Source: Synechococcus sp. Cruz-7E5
Lineage (GTDB): Bacteria; Cyanobacteriota; Cyanobacteriia; PCC-6307; Cyanobiaceae
Direction of reading: 5' to 3'
Length of the DNA: 64,000 nucleotides
Assembly: GCF_024345995.1 (NCBI RefSeq)
Contig: NZ_JAGQCE010000007.1
Coordinates: forward strand, 1 to 64,000
Shown: in pieces, positions 11,024 through 18,438 of the stretch
Layout: the number at the start of each line of letters is the position of its first letter
Position numbering within the stretch: the first letter of the stretch is position 1
Translations under genes and position numbers: made by a program
The notes under the pieces: model-generated
Databases searched by the model: none
What the model was told of the DNA's origin: nothing
Seen by the model: only the letters and a program-made list of their open reading frames with translations

Positions 11024-11454
11024 ACCGGCTCCTGCCCTGGCGCGGCCTGCCTTCGCGCCTGGAGTGGCATCACCGGTTGGCCGGTGTTGGAGGCGATACC
11101 GGCGGGTGGCTCGTAAAGCATCTCCAGCCAGTTGCCCTCGGAATCCTGCAGATAAAAGGAGGCGGTGCCGTCGCGATGGTCATGAATGGGCCCGACCCGG
11201 TGCCCTGAGGCCTCCAGCTGGGCATGGACCTGATCCACCCCGGCGCGGTCCTCGAAGTGGAACGCGAAGTGTGGTCCAGCCTGGCGGTAGCTGGGGGCGA
11301 GCAGGGCGATGCCATCGCCGGATTCGGGCGACTGGAGATAGGCCCAGTCGTCGGCATCCCAGGTGACACGCAGACCGAGCGCCTCGTAAAAGGCCTTGGC
11401 CCGGGCCATGTCCTGCACCTGCACGGCCACATGGCCCAGTCGCTGTACAGCCAT
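11020..11454 (-). CDS. VOC (glyoxalase/dioxygenase) family protein
   Basis: The 144-aa protein has the paired beta-alpha-beta-beta-beta units of the vicinal oxygen chelate fold. Putative metal ligands are His8 (RLGHVAVQVQD), the HFAFHFED segment and the Glu near WLEMLYEP. Length and motifs suit a lactoylglutathione-lyase-like or other metal-dependent VOC enzyme; the substrate cannot be assigned. The C-terminal 25 residues are basic and probably disordered. It is translationally coupled to mutS2. Confidence 0.75.
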   Translation of the reverse strand: MAVQRLGHVAVQVQDMARAKAFYEALGLRVTWDADDWAYLQSPESGDGIALLAPSYRQAGPHFAFHFEDRAGVDQVHAQLEASGHRVGPIHDHRDGTASFYLQDSEGNWLEMLYEPPAGIASNTGQPVMPLQARRQAAPGQEPV

Positions 11455-11536
11455 GGCCCATCCCTGTCGCTGGCGCCATTCTGATCGGCCGGTGGGCCCG
11501 ACGGGGCTGGTCCGTCGTCTCTGCCCGCTGCCGTGC

Positions 11537-12538
11537 TCAGCCTTCCCGCAACCAGCGGGCTGCCTCGCAGGCGTGATACGTGAGGATCAGATCTGCCCCA
11601 GCCCGTTTGAAGCAGAGGAGGGTTTCCAGCACCACAGCCCGCTCGTCGATCCAGCCCCGCTCGGCGGCCGCCTTGACCATGGAATATTCACCACTGACGT
11701 TGTAGGCGGCGATCGGCAGTTCGGTTTCACCGCGCAGGCGGTGGATGATGTCGAGGTAGGCCAGGCCGGGCTTCACCATCAGAATGTCGGCCCCCTCCTG
11801 TTCGTCAAGCAGGGCTTCGGTAAGCGACTCCCGACCATTGGCCGGATCCATCTGGTAAGTGCTCTTGTCCTTTGGAATGGGCTTGCTGGAGTCGGTGCGC
11901 GGGGCGGAATCCAGGGCCTCACGGAAGGGGCCGTAATACGCGGAGGCGTACTTGGCGGTGTAACTGATGATCCCCACGTGCTCGAAACCCTCCTCATCAA
12001 GGGCTTCGCGGATGGCGCCGACACGGCCATCCATCATGTCGCTGGGGCCGATCAGATCAGCTCCTGCCCTGGCCTGTGCAACCGCCTGACGGCAGAGGAT
12101 CGCGACGGTGTCGTCGTTGAGCACCACGCCTTCAGAGCTGACGATGCCGTCATGGCCGTCGCAGGAGTAAGGGTCAAGGGCAACGTCGGTCATGATCGCC
12201 ATGCCGGGTTGGTCCTGCTTGAGCCGCCGGATCGCCCGGGGGATCAGACCACCCTCGTTGAAGCATTCAGCGCCGTCCTCGGTCTTCAGGCCGTCGGCGA
12301 CCTTGGGAAAGAGCACCACGCAGCGGATGCCTAGATCCCAGGCACGGCCCACCTCCTCCACCAGCCCGTCCAGGCTCCAACGCTGGGCACCGGGCATGGC
12401 CGCGATCGGCTCGTTGCTGGCCCCCTCATGCACGAACAGGGGGTAGATGAAATCGGCGGGGCTGAGCTGGAACTCGCGCACCATGGCCCGCAAAGCGGGT
12501 GTGCGGCGGAGGCGCCGTGGACGGTAGGTCAGCTCCAT
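11537..12538 (-). CDS. hemB: Delta-aminolevulinic acid dehydratase (porphobilinogen synthase)
   Basis: The 333-aa HemB condenses two 5-aminolevulinate molecules into porphobilinogen for haem, chlorophyll and bilin synthesis. The Schiff-base lysines are visible in YTAKYASAYYGPFREA and LMVKPGLAYLDI. The metal segment reads DVALDPYSCDGHDG, the Asp-rich magnesium type rather than the triple-Cys zinc type, although one cysteine remains. MDPANGRES and YNVSGEYSM are further family motifs. The 175 bases upstream, before the preceding dnaJ-type gene, are AT-richer and should hold its promoter. Confidence 0.95.
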   Translation of the reverse strand: MELTYRPRRLRRTPALRAMVREFQLSPADFIYPLFVHEGASNEPIAAMPGAQRWSLDGLVEEVGRAWDLGIRCVVLFPKVADGLKTEDGAECFNEGGLIPRAIRRLKQDQPGMAIMTDVALDPYSCDGHDGIVSSEGVVLNDDTVAILCRQAVAQARAGADLIGPSDMMDGRVGAIREALDEEGFEHVGIISYTAKYASAYYGPFREALDSAPRTDSSKPIPKDKSTYQMDPANGRESLTEALLDEQEGADILMVKPGLAYLDIIHRLRGETELPIAAYNVSGEYSMVKAAAERGWIDERAVVLETLLCFKRAGADLILTYHACEAARWLREG

Positions 12539-12713
12539 GCAGTCGAATCACCTGAAAACATCGTAAAGCCCAGGCTTCCGCGCCATTTCGGACATCAAAT
12601 TCGACAACAATTCTGCTGCCGAAAGCCATTTGCAGCGGCAACCAATAGGGCGCAGGTAATCACCACAGTCAGATGATTCCTTTCTATTCAATCCTGTGAT
12701 TCATGGATAGCGA

Positions 12714-13703
12714 TCAAAGCTGAGCCGCCCGCATCCACTCACGGCGAGGATCAAGGCTGCGGGCCTCACGCAGCTTCTCCAGCAGCTGCAGCTCTGTGTC
12801 GCTGAAGCGCTCCGGCAGCTTGAGGGTGAGGCTGAGCAGGAGATCACCCCGCCCATCCTTGATTGGCCAGCCCTTGCCTTTGAGGCGCAGGCTGCGGCCC
12901 AGGGCCACACCGGGGGGTACCTGCACGGTGGCTTCCCCATCGGGGGTGGCCACCCTCACCTCACCACCAAGAGCCAGCTCATCGAGGCTGAGAGGCAGAT
13001 CGGCGCGCAGCTGATCGCCATCCAGGCGCCAGATCGGGTGGTCCTGGAGCTGAAGATTGAGGTAGAGATCGCCGCGGCGGCCGGTGCCGGGCTGCAGGTT
13101 GCCCTTGCCCTTGAGCCGCAGGCGGCTGCCGCTCCGCACCCCGGCCGGAACACGTACCTGCACCCGCTCTTCGTTGACGGCCAAGGTGCGCTCGCAGCCA
13201 CGGAAGGCTTCAGCGAAGCTGAGGCTGATGGTGGCTTCCGCATCCAGATTGAGGACGCCGCTTCTACCTGTCGCTGGCCCGCCGAAACCGCTGGCGAAGC
13301 CTCCGGGGAAACCGCCCGAGAACCCGAAACCACCGGGGCCTGCCCCGAAACCGGTATTTCCCTGGGCCCCGCCGAAGCGGCCGAGCAGGTCGTTTATGAA
13401 TTCGTCGAAGTTGCCGTAGCGGCCGAAATCCACATCGAAGCCCGGGGCGGCGCCGGCAGCTGCACCGGCCTGGCTCCAGTACTGGCCGAACTGCTCGTAA
13501 CGCCGACGCTTGTCAGGGTCGGAGAGCACCTCATAGGCCTCACTGATCTCCTTGAACTTGGCCTCGGCCGTGGCATCACCGGGGTTCACATCCGGGTGGT
13601 ACTGGCGGGCCAGCTTGCGAAACGAGCGCTTGACGGCATCGGCATCAGCACTGCGCTCGACGCCCAGCACCTTGAAGTAGTCGCGGTAGCCGTTGGCATT
13701 CAT
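12714..13703 (-). CDS. CbpA-type DnaJ co-chaperone
   Basis: The 329-aa protein begins with a J domain ([22 protein letters not shown] at [10 protein letters not shown]) that stimulates DnaK. A Gly/Phe/Ala-rich linker follows (about residues 85-145), then two C-terminal beta domains for substrate binding ([38 protein letters not shown]). The four CxxCxGxG zinc repeats of classical DnaJ are missing, so this is the CbpA/DnaJ2 class. It is transcribed toward hemB and diverges from the thioredoxin-like gene. Confidence 0.9.
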   Translation of the reverse strand: MNANGYRDYFKVLGVERSADADAVKRSFRKLARQYHPDVNPGDATAEAKFKEISEAYEVLSDPDKRRRYEQFGQYWSQAGAAAGAAPGFDVDFGRYGNFDEFINDLLGRFGGAQGNTGFGAGPGGFGFSGGFPGGFASGFGGPATGRSGVLNLDAEATISLSFAEAFRGCERTLAVNEERVQVRVPAGVRSGSRLRLKGKGNLQPGTGRRGDLYLNLQLQDHPIWRLDGDQLRADLPLSLDELALGGEVRVATPDGEATVQVPPGVALGRSLRLKGKGWPIKDGRGDLLLSLTLKLPERFSDTELQLLEKLREARSLDPRREWMRAAQL

Positions 13704-13839
13704 CGAGGCAAGCCCATCGGTGCGCGCGTCGTCGCATGAGTTCCAGTGTCCCAGCCAAAGGCTCGAACAGGTGTCCCCTGAAAGGGCGGAAGCCCGAACG
13801 CAGCCCTAATCTCGGGGCACCTGAGACTGGTATTTCTCC

Positions 13840-14322
13840 ATGCCTGATGCCACCCCGGGATCCCGCCAGCCCATTCGGCTGCTCCCCTTGGTGCTGATAA
13901 GCCTGAGTCTGGCGTTGGTGGGCGCAGTCGGCAGCAGCCGCAACCTGGCCCTCGCCCGTGGTGGCAGTCCATCGGGCAGCAGCAGCGGCAGCCTGGGAGA
14001 AGCCGTGAGCCCCTCCACGACTGAGCAGAACGCGCTGGTGGAGCACCTGCGCACCCGAGGAGCGATCTTCTATGGCGCCTGGTGGTGTCCCGCCTGCTTT
14101 AACCAAAAGAATAAGTTCGGCACTGAAGCGGGTCGGCGCTTGCCCTACGTGGAGTGCGACAAGGATCAGGCTGGGCGTGAACGCTGCCAGGCGGCAAAGA
14201 TCCGCGCTTTTCCCACCTGGGATCTTGGTGGCGAGCGCCGTGAAGGCACGTTGACCATCGAGGAACTGGCTATCTGGAGTGGCTTCAAGACCAAGGCCGG
14301 GGGCAGCTCCAGCAGCCGCTGA
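13840..14322 (+). CDS. Membrane-anchored thioredoxin-like protein with CPAC motif
   Basis: The 160-aa product has an N-terminal hydrophobic anchor or signal (IRLLPLVLISLSLALVGAVG), a Gly/Ser linker and a compact thioredoxin-like domain with active site GAWWCPACFNQKNKFG. YVECDKD and FPTWDLGG resemble the thioredoxin module fused to cyanobacterial VKOR proteins of the LTO1 type. It probably acts in the thylakoid lumen or periplasm in disulfide formation. No VKOR membrane domain is attached, so a separate partner is likely. It ends five bases from the converging cNMP-binding gene. Confidence 0.8.
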   Translation: MPDATPGSRQPIRLLPLVLISLSLALVGAVGSSRNLALARGGSPSGSSSGSLGEAVSPSTTEQNALVEHLRTRGAIFYGAWWCPACFNQKNKFGTEAGRRLPYVECDKDQAGRERCQAAKIRAFPTWDLGGERREGTLTIEELAIWSGFKTKAGGSSSSR

Positions 14323-14327
14323 AACGA

Positions 14328-14762
14328 TCAGCTGTAGCCGTAAGGAGCGGTGGTGTCGCGCAGCCGCTGGGCCAGCTCCTTGATCACGGCCTGAACAATC
14401 TCGGGGTGATCGGCCATCAGGGCCTGCAAGGTGGTCTGCTCGATGCGATAGAGCGTGGTGGGATCGATCGCGCTCACGGAAGCCGAACGAGGTTCCGGAT
14501 CGAGGGCAGCCAGCTCTCCCACGATTTCACCATCGTCGAGTTCCACCACGGTCTGGTCACCGATGTGGATGCGAACTTTGCCGGCCACAATCACATACAT
14601 GGAGGTGCCGAGATCCCCCTTGGCAAAAAGCTGCTCACCGGCTGCGAGATGCACTTCCTCCAGCGCTTCAGCCAGCTGGAGCAAAACCTCAGCCGGTGTG
14701 GCCGAGAAAATACCGACGGATTGAAGCCTCTGCAGCTTTTCTTGCGTGGCCGCGCTGGTCAT
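14328..14762 (-). CDS. Cyclic nucleotide-binding domain protein
   Basis: I use the ATG at 14762 (MTSAATQEKLQRLQSVGIF), because the longer frame adds a basic stretch unlike the family. The 144-aa protein is a single cNMP-binding fold: GEQLFAKGDLGTSMYVIVAGKVRIHIGD, then the phosphate-binding cassette GEIVGELAALDPEPRSASV with GE and RS residues that contact the cyclic phosphate. There is no DNA-binding HTH, so it is a stand-alone sensor or regulatory subunit rather than a Crp regulator. It converges with the thioredoxin-like gene. Confidence 0.8.
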   Translation of the reverse strand: MTSAATQEKLQRLQSVGIFSATPAEVLLQLAEALEEVHLAAGEQLFAKGDLGTSMYVIVAGKVRIHIGDQTVVELDDGEIVGELAALDPEPRSASVSAIDPTTLYRIEQTTLQALMADHPEIVQAVIKELAQRLRDTTAPYGYS

Positions 14763-14884
14763 GGGGTTGGGGGGATGGCGGCCTGAAGCCTGATCAGACC
14801 GTTGTGTGCGGAAGCGATGTCGCTGCCCTGCCGCCAAGTATGTCGTCAAAGTGGAGGCTCTTCCAGCTGGTGAGCGGCTGCGGC

Positions 14885-15061
14885 TCAGCCTGATTCAGTG
14901 AGAGCATGGCGGATGGTGATCAATAACCGCTCAAAACCATCGCTGTCCTCCAGCCCCTTCCAGAACCACTGGGTTTCAGGATTGCACTGCTCCACCTGCT
15001 CCCTGAGGTCTGCCGGCAGGGCAGACCAATCAGGAAGGTGGGGCAGCTCAGGGCAGCTCAT
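14885..15061 (-). CDS. Small acidic hypothetical protein (58 aa)
   Basis: Translation of the minus strand from the ATG at 15061 gives MSCPELPHLPDWSALPADLR, then EQCNPETQWFWKGLEDSDGF and an end in ITIRHALTESG. Codons are GC-ending and the composition is protein-like (Trp, Asp, Glu and Leu in a balanced pattern). The direct repeat GGGCAGCTCA just inside the start creates a second possible Ser-Cys-Pro-Glu-Leu. No domain is recognised. It lies between the cNMP protein and the DUF2092 pair, all on the minus strand. Confidence 0.5.
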   Translation of the reverse strand: MSCPELPHLPDWSALPADLREQVEQCNPETQWFWKGLEDSDGFERLLITIRHALTESG

Positions 15062-15076
15062 GGCGGGCCGATGGTT

Positions 15077-15283
15077 TCAGCAGTCGTAGACGCCAACGGC
15101 ACAGCGACGCACGGTGCGGCGGCCCACTCCGGCCACGCTGACGGGCGTGAGCGGACGGCCTACGCGGGCCTGCGCCGACGGCACCAGGGCATTCAGGAGT
15201 TGACCTGGGAGGGTCAGCAGCGGGCCTGAGCCAGCCAGGGCCAGGGCAGCAAGCAGAGCAGCAGTCTTGCGGGTGGTCGTCAT
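15077..15283 (-). CDS. Small secreted protein downstream of DUF2092 gene (68 aa)
   Basis: The ATG at 15283 overlaps the stop of the upstream DUF2092 gene, and a near-perfect AAGGAGGA ribosome site sits six bases ahead inside that gene. The N-terminus is a signal peptide (MTTTRKTAALLAALALAGSG), with likely cleavage near AQA. The mature part is short and basic (GVGRRTVRRC) with two cysteines near the end (RRCAVGVYDC). I recall similar small secreted proteins next to DUF2092 genes in proteobacteria. Function unknown, but coupling suggests the two products work together outside the cytosol. Confidence 0.7.
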   Translation of the reverse strand: MTTTRKTAALLAALALAGSGPLLTLPGQLLNALVPSAQARVGRPLTPVSVAGVGRRTVRRCAVGVYDC

Positions 15284-16110
15284 GGAGTTCCTCCTTGAAC
15301 GAAGTGACTGGGCAGTTCGCCCATGGACTTGATCGTCTTCAACTCATCCTTGCTGATGGCCCTGGCCCCCTGGGGTGGCACAAAAGTGAAGTTTTGGCCG
15401 ATAGCCGCCGATCCCGTCTGAAAGTTGCTGATCTGAACCCTGTACTGAGGTGAGCCAGGCACCGCCGTAGAGGTGATCATGTAGCGGCAGGGATAGGGGC
15501 GCTGTCCCTGGGCAATCCAGATCTGGAAATCTACATCCTTTTTGCGGAACGCAAGGTGATCACACTCCACACCACCAACCACGCCGCTGCCTAGATCCTT
15601 GACATCCGTGACGCCCTCGGTGAGTTCGGCGTAGGCCTTCGGCAGCAGCAAATCAGCGGCGGGGAGAGGCCTGCGGTACTTGTCCTTGAGCTCATCCACC
15701 AGGGTTTCGATCGTGCCTTTGAACGGAACCTGCATGTAGACGTTGGCCCTTTTGCCCAGCAGGGTGAAAGTCGAGCCATCGAAGACCGTTTCGATGTCGG
15801 CGAAACCGGTGGAACGGGTGGAACGGATGCGACCGGGGCGAGTCAGCGACACCGTTCCAGAGCTGGCCAACGTGAGTCGTTGCTGTTCCGTGGTAACGAC
15901 ATCAAGATCGGCGTCGTAACGGAATGACATGGCCTGCTGAGCCGCCATGTAGGTGGTCATCCCCTTGAGCAACGCCAGGGCTTCAGGCTCTGCCGCGCTC
16001 GCCCCGGGGAGGCCAACCGCCCCTGCAGCAATAGCAAGTAAACCTGCACAGGCTCCAGCACGGAGGCCACGGCCAGACTGGTTGAACACTCTCAAAAATC
16101 TTCTTGACAT
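15280..16110 (-). CDS. DUF2092 family secreted protein (LolA-like fold expected)
   Basis: I choose the ATG at 16110 because AAGGAG lies 13 bases upstream; an ATG at 16137 would add nine residues. The N-terminus is a signal peptide ending near ASAAE. The mature domain follows the DUF2092 pattern: early MTTYMAAQQAMSFRYDAD, then repeated beta strands (RLTLASSGTVSLTRPGRIR), FDGSTFTLLGKRANVY, GVECDHLAFRKKDVDFQIWI and YRVQISNFQTG. The family is predicted to bind hydrophobic ligands in the periplasm like LolA/LppX. It forms a two-gene operon with the small secreted protein. Confidence 0.8.
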   Translation of the reverse strand: MSRRFLRVFNQSGRGLRAGACAGLLAIAAGAVGLPGASAAEPEALALLKGMTTYMAAQQAMSFRYDADLDVVTTEQQRLTLASSGTVSLTRPGRIRSTRSTGFADIETVFDGSTFTLLGKRANVYMQVPFKGTIETLVDELKDKYRRPLPAADLLLPKAYAELTEGVTDVKDLGSGVVGGVECDHLAFRKKDVDFQIWIAQGQRPYPCRYMITSTAVPGSPQYRVQISNFQTGSAAIGQNFTFVPPQGARAISKDELKTIKSMGELPSHFVQGGTP

Positions 16111-16209
16111 TATTCTCGATTGACTCCTTGAGGGCATGATGACCCTGGCCTCAGTGGAACACTGTGAGCGGAGTCAAGCTCAGCCTAGGCCGCTGGAGCG
16201 CCCCGCCAA

Positions 16210-16226
16210 CAAAATGCTGCATTTTG
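16210..16226. promoter_or_regulatory. 17-bp perfect palindrome upstream of DUF2092 gene
   Basis: The arms CAAAATGC and GCATTTTG flank a single central T, about 100 bases before the DUF2092 start. A symmetrical AT-rich site of this size is typical of a dimeric repressor or activator operator. No candidate regulator gene is adjacent. Confidence 0.45.
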
Positions 16227-16227
16227 G

Positions 16228-16276
16228 TGAAATAAAGAAAAATGTTCGCGATGAATGAAACCTGTTCATCGCGAAC
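16228..16276 (-). terminator. Intrinsic terminator on minus strand without an obvious upstream gene
   Basis: GTTCGCGATGAA (16244-16255) and TTCATCGCGAAC (16265-16276) form a perfect 12-bp stem with a nine-base loop. Read on the minus strand it is followed by ATTTTTCTTTATTT, a good terminator tail. The neighbouring gene at 16742 runs the other way, so any transcript ended here would start within 16277-16741. Confidence 0.6.
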
Positions 16277-16741
16277 GCATCGGCTGGCAGTTTCTGGTTG
16301 CGCCTGCGAACCGTGCGTGCCGGCCCGGTGTTGATGGCTGCAACAACTCCCATTGAAAATTGCAGCAGGGCAGCAAACAACCAAACTCTCAGTACTCCTG
16401 CAAATGCCGAAGACCTCGTCAAAGTTGAGACATTCGATGATCGGCCATGCAGGCTCAGTTGCCGCCCTTAATTCCTGCGTCATGACTGGGCCCATGCCAT
16501 CAAGTGTCTTCGCTGATGTCCTGAGAGCTTTCACCCATTCCTCCGCCAACACCTTCCTGTGATTCTGATCAAAAGCCAAGGAGCACCTGCGACCATCCGG
16601 GCAACCCTTCCGCTCACCCCGTCCAAGCTGGCCCTGGCAGATGTTCTGAGATTGGTGGGCCAATGCCCATCTGATGTGGGCCGGTACTCCCTTGAGTAGA
16701 CCAGTGCGCGACACCATGAAGGATCAAGGGGGCCGATCGCG

Positions 16742-17512
16742 ATGGTGATGCGCCGCTTGGGCATGCTGCTGAAGCTGGTCCTGGTTCTGGTGCCCCTGGT
16801 AGCACTCAAGGTGCTGGCCATGGCCCAGGGCTGGGAGGTGCTCGCGGCCACACCCCTGTTCGCCGGATTGATCACCTCCAATGTCTTTCTGATCGGCTTC
16901 CTGTTCAACGGCGTGCTCACCGACTACAAGGAAAGTGAGAAGTGTCCCGCCCAGCTCGCCCAGACCCTGTTGAGCCTGGTTGCGGAGTTAGAGGCGCTGC
17001 GCTGGGCACGGCCAGAAGCCGACCCGTCAGCGGCCCTGGCGACCCTGGCTCAGCTCGGGCCAGGCTTCCTGAGCTGGTTCCATGGCACCACCTGCTCCAA
17101 CGAGCTGTTCGAGCTGATTGATCGGCTCAATGCCGACCTGGCTCAGCTCCGCGACAACTGTGAGTCACCCTTCATGACACGGTTGCTTCAGCAGCTGGCT
17201 TCGCTTCGGAGCCAGCTGCTGCGCATGGAGACGATCCGTTCGATTCCCTTCGTCCCCACGGTGTACTGGTTATCAGCCACCAGCACCACCGTGTTGTGCG
17301 CCGGCCTGGTGCTGACCCACATGGAGGGCTGGGCGGAGATCTTCTTCTATTTCGGTGCGATCGCCTTTCTGATGGTGTTCATCCTGCTGATGATCTGGGA
17401 TCTGGACAATCCCTTCGGCCATGGCGATTTCTCCTCCTGCGAGAACATCAGCCTGGCGCCCCTGGAGCGGACGCTGGCCCGGATCATCAACCCCCAGAAC
17501 CCCGAGGGTTGA
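16742..17512 (+). CDS. DUF4239-like (bestrophin-like) membrane protein
   Basis: The 256-aa protein has two N-terminal hydrophobic segments (LLKLVLVLVPLVALKVLAMA and the stretch after TPLFAGLITSNVFLIGF), a helical soluble middle (about residues 65-165) and two C-terminal helices (SATSTTVLCAGLVL, IFFYFGAIAFLMVFILLMI). It ends near DLDNPFGHGDF, which matches the DUF4239 signature of bacterial bestrophin-like proteins. No transport activity can be assigned. A small membrane ORF follows. Confidence 0.65.
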   Translation: MVMRRLGMLLKLVLVLVPLVALKVLAMAQGWEVLAATPLFAGLITSNVFLIGFLFNGVLTDYKESEKCPAQLAQTLLSLVAELEALRWARPEADPSAALATLAQLGPGFLSWFHGTTCSNELFELIDRLNADLAQLRDNCESPFMTRLLQQLASLRSQLLRMETIRSIPFVPTVYWLSATSTTVLCAGLVLTHMEGWAEIFFYFGAIAFLMVFILLMIWDLDNPFGHGDFSSCENISLAPLERTLARIINPQNPEG

Positions 17513-17560
17513 GGGGTGGCGGGCCGCGCTCCGGCAGCATGATCTCCCGCACCTGGCTCG

Positions 17561-17692
17561 ATGGCTTCACGCCGCTGCAATCCCTGGCCAATACTGGCCC
17601 TACTGCTCCTGGGAGTGGGGCTGGCGGTGCAGGTATTTCACGGGCAGAAGGGCACCCAGCGCGATCCCCGCCGGGAATTGCGGAAGTTCTGA
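17561..17692 (+). CDS. Very small single-pass membrane protein (43 aa)
   Basis: Read from ATG 17561 the product is MASRRCNPWPILALLLLGVG, then LAVQVFHGQKGTQRD and an end in PRRELRKF. It has one hydrophobic helix of about 16 residues, a short positive N-terminus and a strongly positive tail. This layout resembles small thylakoid or plasma-membrane peptides, but I cannot name it. It lies 48 bases after the DUF4239-like gene. Longer overlapping frames here are less protein-like. Confidence 0.4.
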   Translation: MASRRCNPWPILALLLLGVGLAVQVFHGQKGTQRDPRRELRKF

Positions 17693-17751
17693 TCGCTGGG
17701 GGCGAGGGCAAGCGACCCTGATCAACTGAATCTTGCCCTCTTCTCCTTGCG

Positions 17752-18063
17752 CAGGTTTTCCGCCGAGAGCTGCACCATCTCGGCGGCAAAGCGCTCCAGC
17801 GAATCGATCGTGTTCAACAGTGGCCGGCGGAACTCAAGGCATGGTTTATTCACCCGTTCGTCTTGTTCGACCAGCTGATGAGTGCCCGACACCACCTCTG
17901 CCTCTGGCAAGAACAACCGTCCCATCGCATGGGAACTACCCGCGCGGCCATTTCACGATTGGAGAGCGGAAGAAAGCATGAGCTCTGCCTGGGCCTTCTG
18001 TGCCGCTATGCGGAGGTCGTCAACTTCGAGCTGCCGGTGGCCATCGAACTTCTGCCCCACTGA
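17752..18063 (+). pseudogene. Relic of a HigA-type XRE antitoxin (HTH)
   Basis: The frame ending at 18063 contains MGTTRAAISRLESGRKH, the recognition-helix region of XRE/HigA antitoxins, then LLCRYAEVVNFELPVAIEL, which fits the usual end of such proteins. The preceding helix is eroded (HHLCLWQEQPSHR where TQEQLA-type residues are expected) and no proper start is seen; TTG 17863 is the best in-frame candidate. In-frame sequence further upstream (from about 17752) reads as an odd leader. No partner toxin gene is intact nearby. It lies just beyond the 3' end of the tmRNA gene. Confidence 0.6.
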
Positions 18064-18077
18064 CCCTGGCCATCGCC

Positions 18078-18103
18078 AATAAAATGGGGGCCTTCCAGCC
18101 CCC
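18078..18103 (-). terminator. Terminator of the tmRNA gene
   Basis: On the minus strand GGGGGC (18103-18098) pairs with GCCCCC (18091-18086) around a six-base loop and is followed by ATTTTATT. It directly follows the coding piece of the permuted ssrA gene. Confidence 0.8.
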
Positions 18104-18350
18104 GTGAGTCAATTGGGTGATAAGGCTGACTTACCCCATCTCCCTAAGGAGTCAGGCGGCCACAGGGGCGGGCTGACGGGAGAAAGCAACGATGTTGTTC
18201 GCTGTTACGGATTTGCTCTTACCGAGCAGGCTTCAGTCACCCTCCTCATACCCCGTCGAAACCATTGCAGCCCCGTGAAGTGGAGCTGAGCGGAATCGAA
18301 CCGCTGTCCGAAGAACCGGTGTGAGCCACCTAGTCCGCCCGAAGACGGAC
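18104..18350 (-). ncRNA. ssrA: Two-piece (circularly permuted) tmRNA
   Basis: On the minus strand the acceptor piece comes first (about 18350-18281). Its T arm is AGCGGTTCGATTCCGCT and its 3' end is CAGCTCCA. Six bases later the coding piece starts at 18274 with GGGGCTGCAATGGTTTCGAC. The two ends form a seven-pair acceptor stem with a G-U third pair, the alanine identity mark; CCA is not encoded. The tag frame runs from GCG at 18202 to TGA at 18152-18154 and encodes ANNIVAFSRQPAPVAA. tmRNA with SmpB frees stalled ribosomes and tags the unfinished protein. Split tmRNAs are known from alpha-cyanobacteria; the outer 5' limit is estimated. Confidence 0.95.
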
Positions 18351-18438
18351 AAATGCATTGTGGCACCTGCGGCTGCTGAGCGCCCACCGCCGGGCAGGTG
18401 GGAATCCCCGAACCGAGGCCGAAGGCCACCATGGAGCG

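Larger units (their letters stand above)
16138..16741. other. 600-bp lower-GC intergenic region
   Basis: No frame looks coding. A 188-codon frame on the minus strand (16151-16717) is Cys/His-rich and matches no family I know. The region holds two clear structures near the DUF2092 promoter: a 17-bp palindrome and a hairpin with a T-rich tail on the minus strand, both listed separately. GC content is visibly below that of the flanking genes. Confidence 0.5.

Noticed and set aside
9623-11116. 497-codon frame opposite mutS2
   Set aside because: The mutS2 frame has all Walker and Smr motifs; this is its shadow.
16151-16717. 188-codon minus-strand frame in the low-GC gap
   Set aside because: Cys- and His-rich, no family pattern, and it crosses a terminator-like hairpin and a palindrome.
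18104-18289. 61-codon plus-strand frame over the tmRNA
   Set aside because: The interval is the tmRNA coding piece on the other strand.
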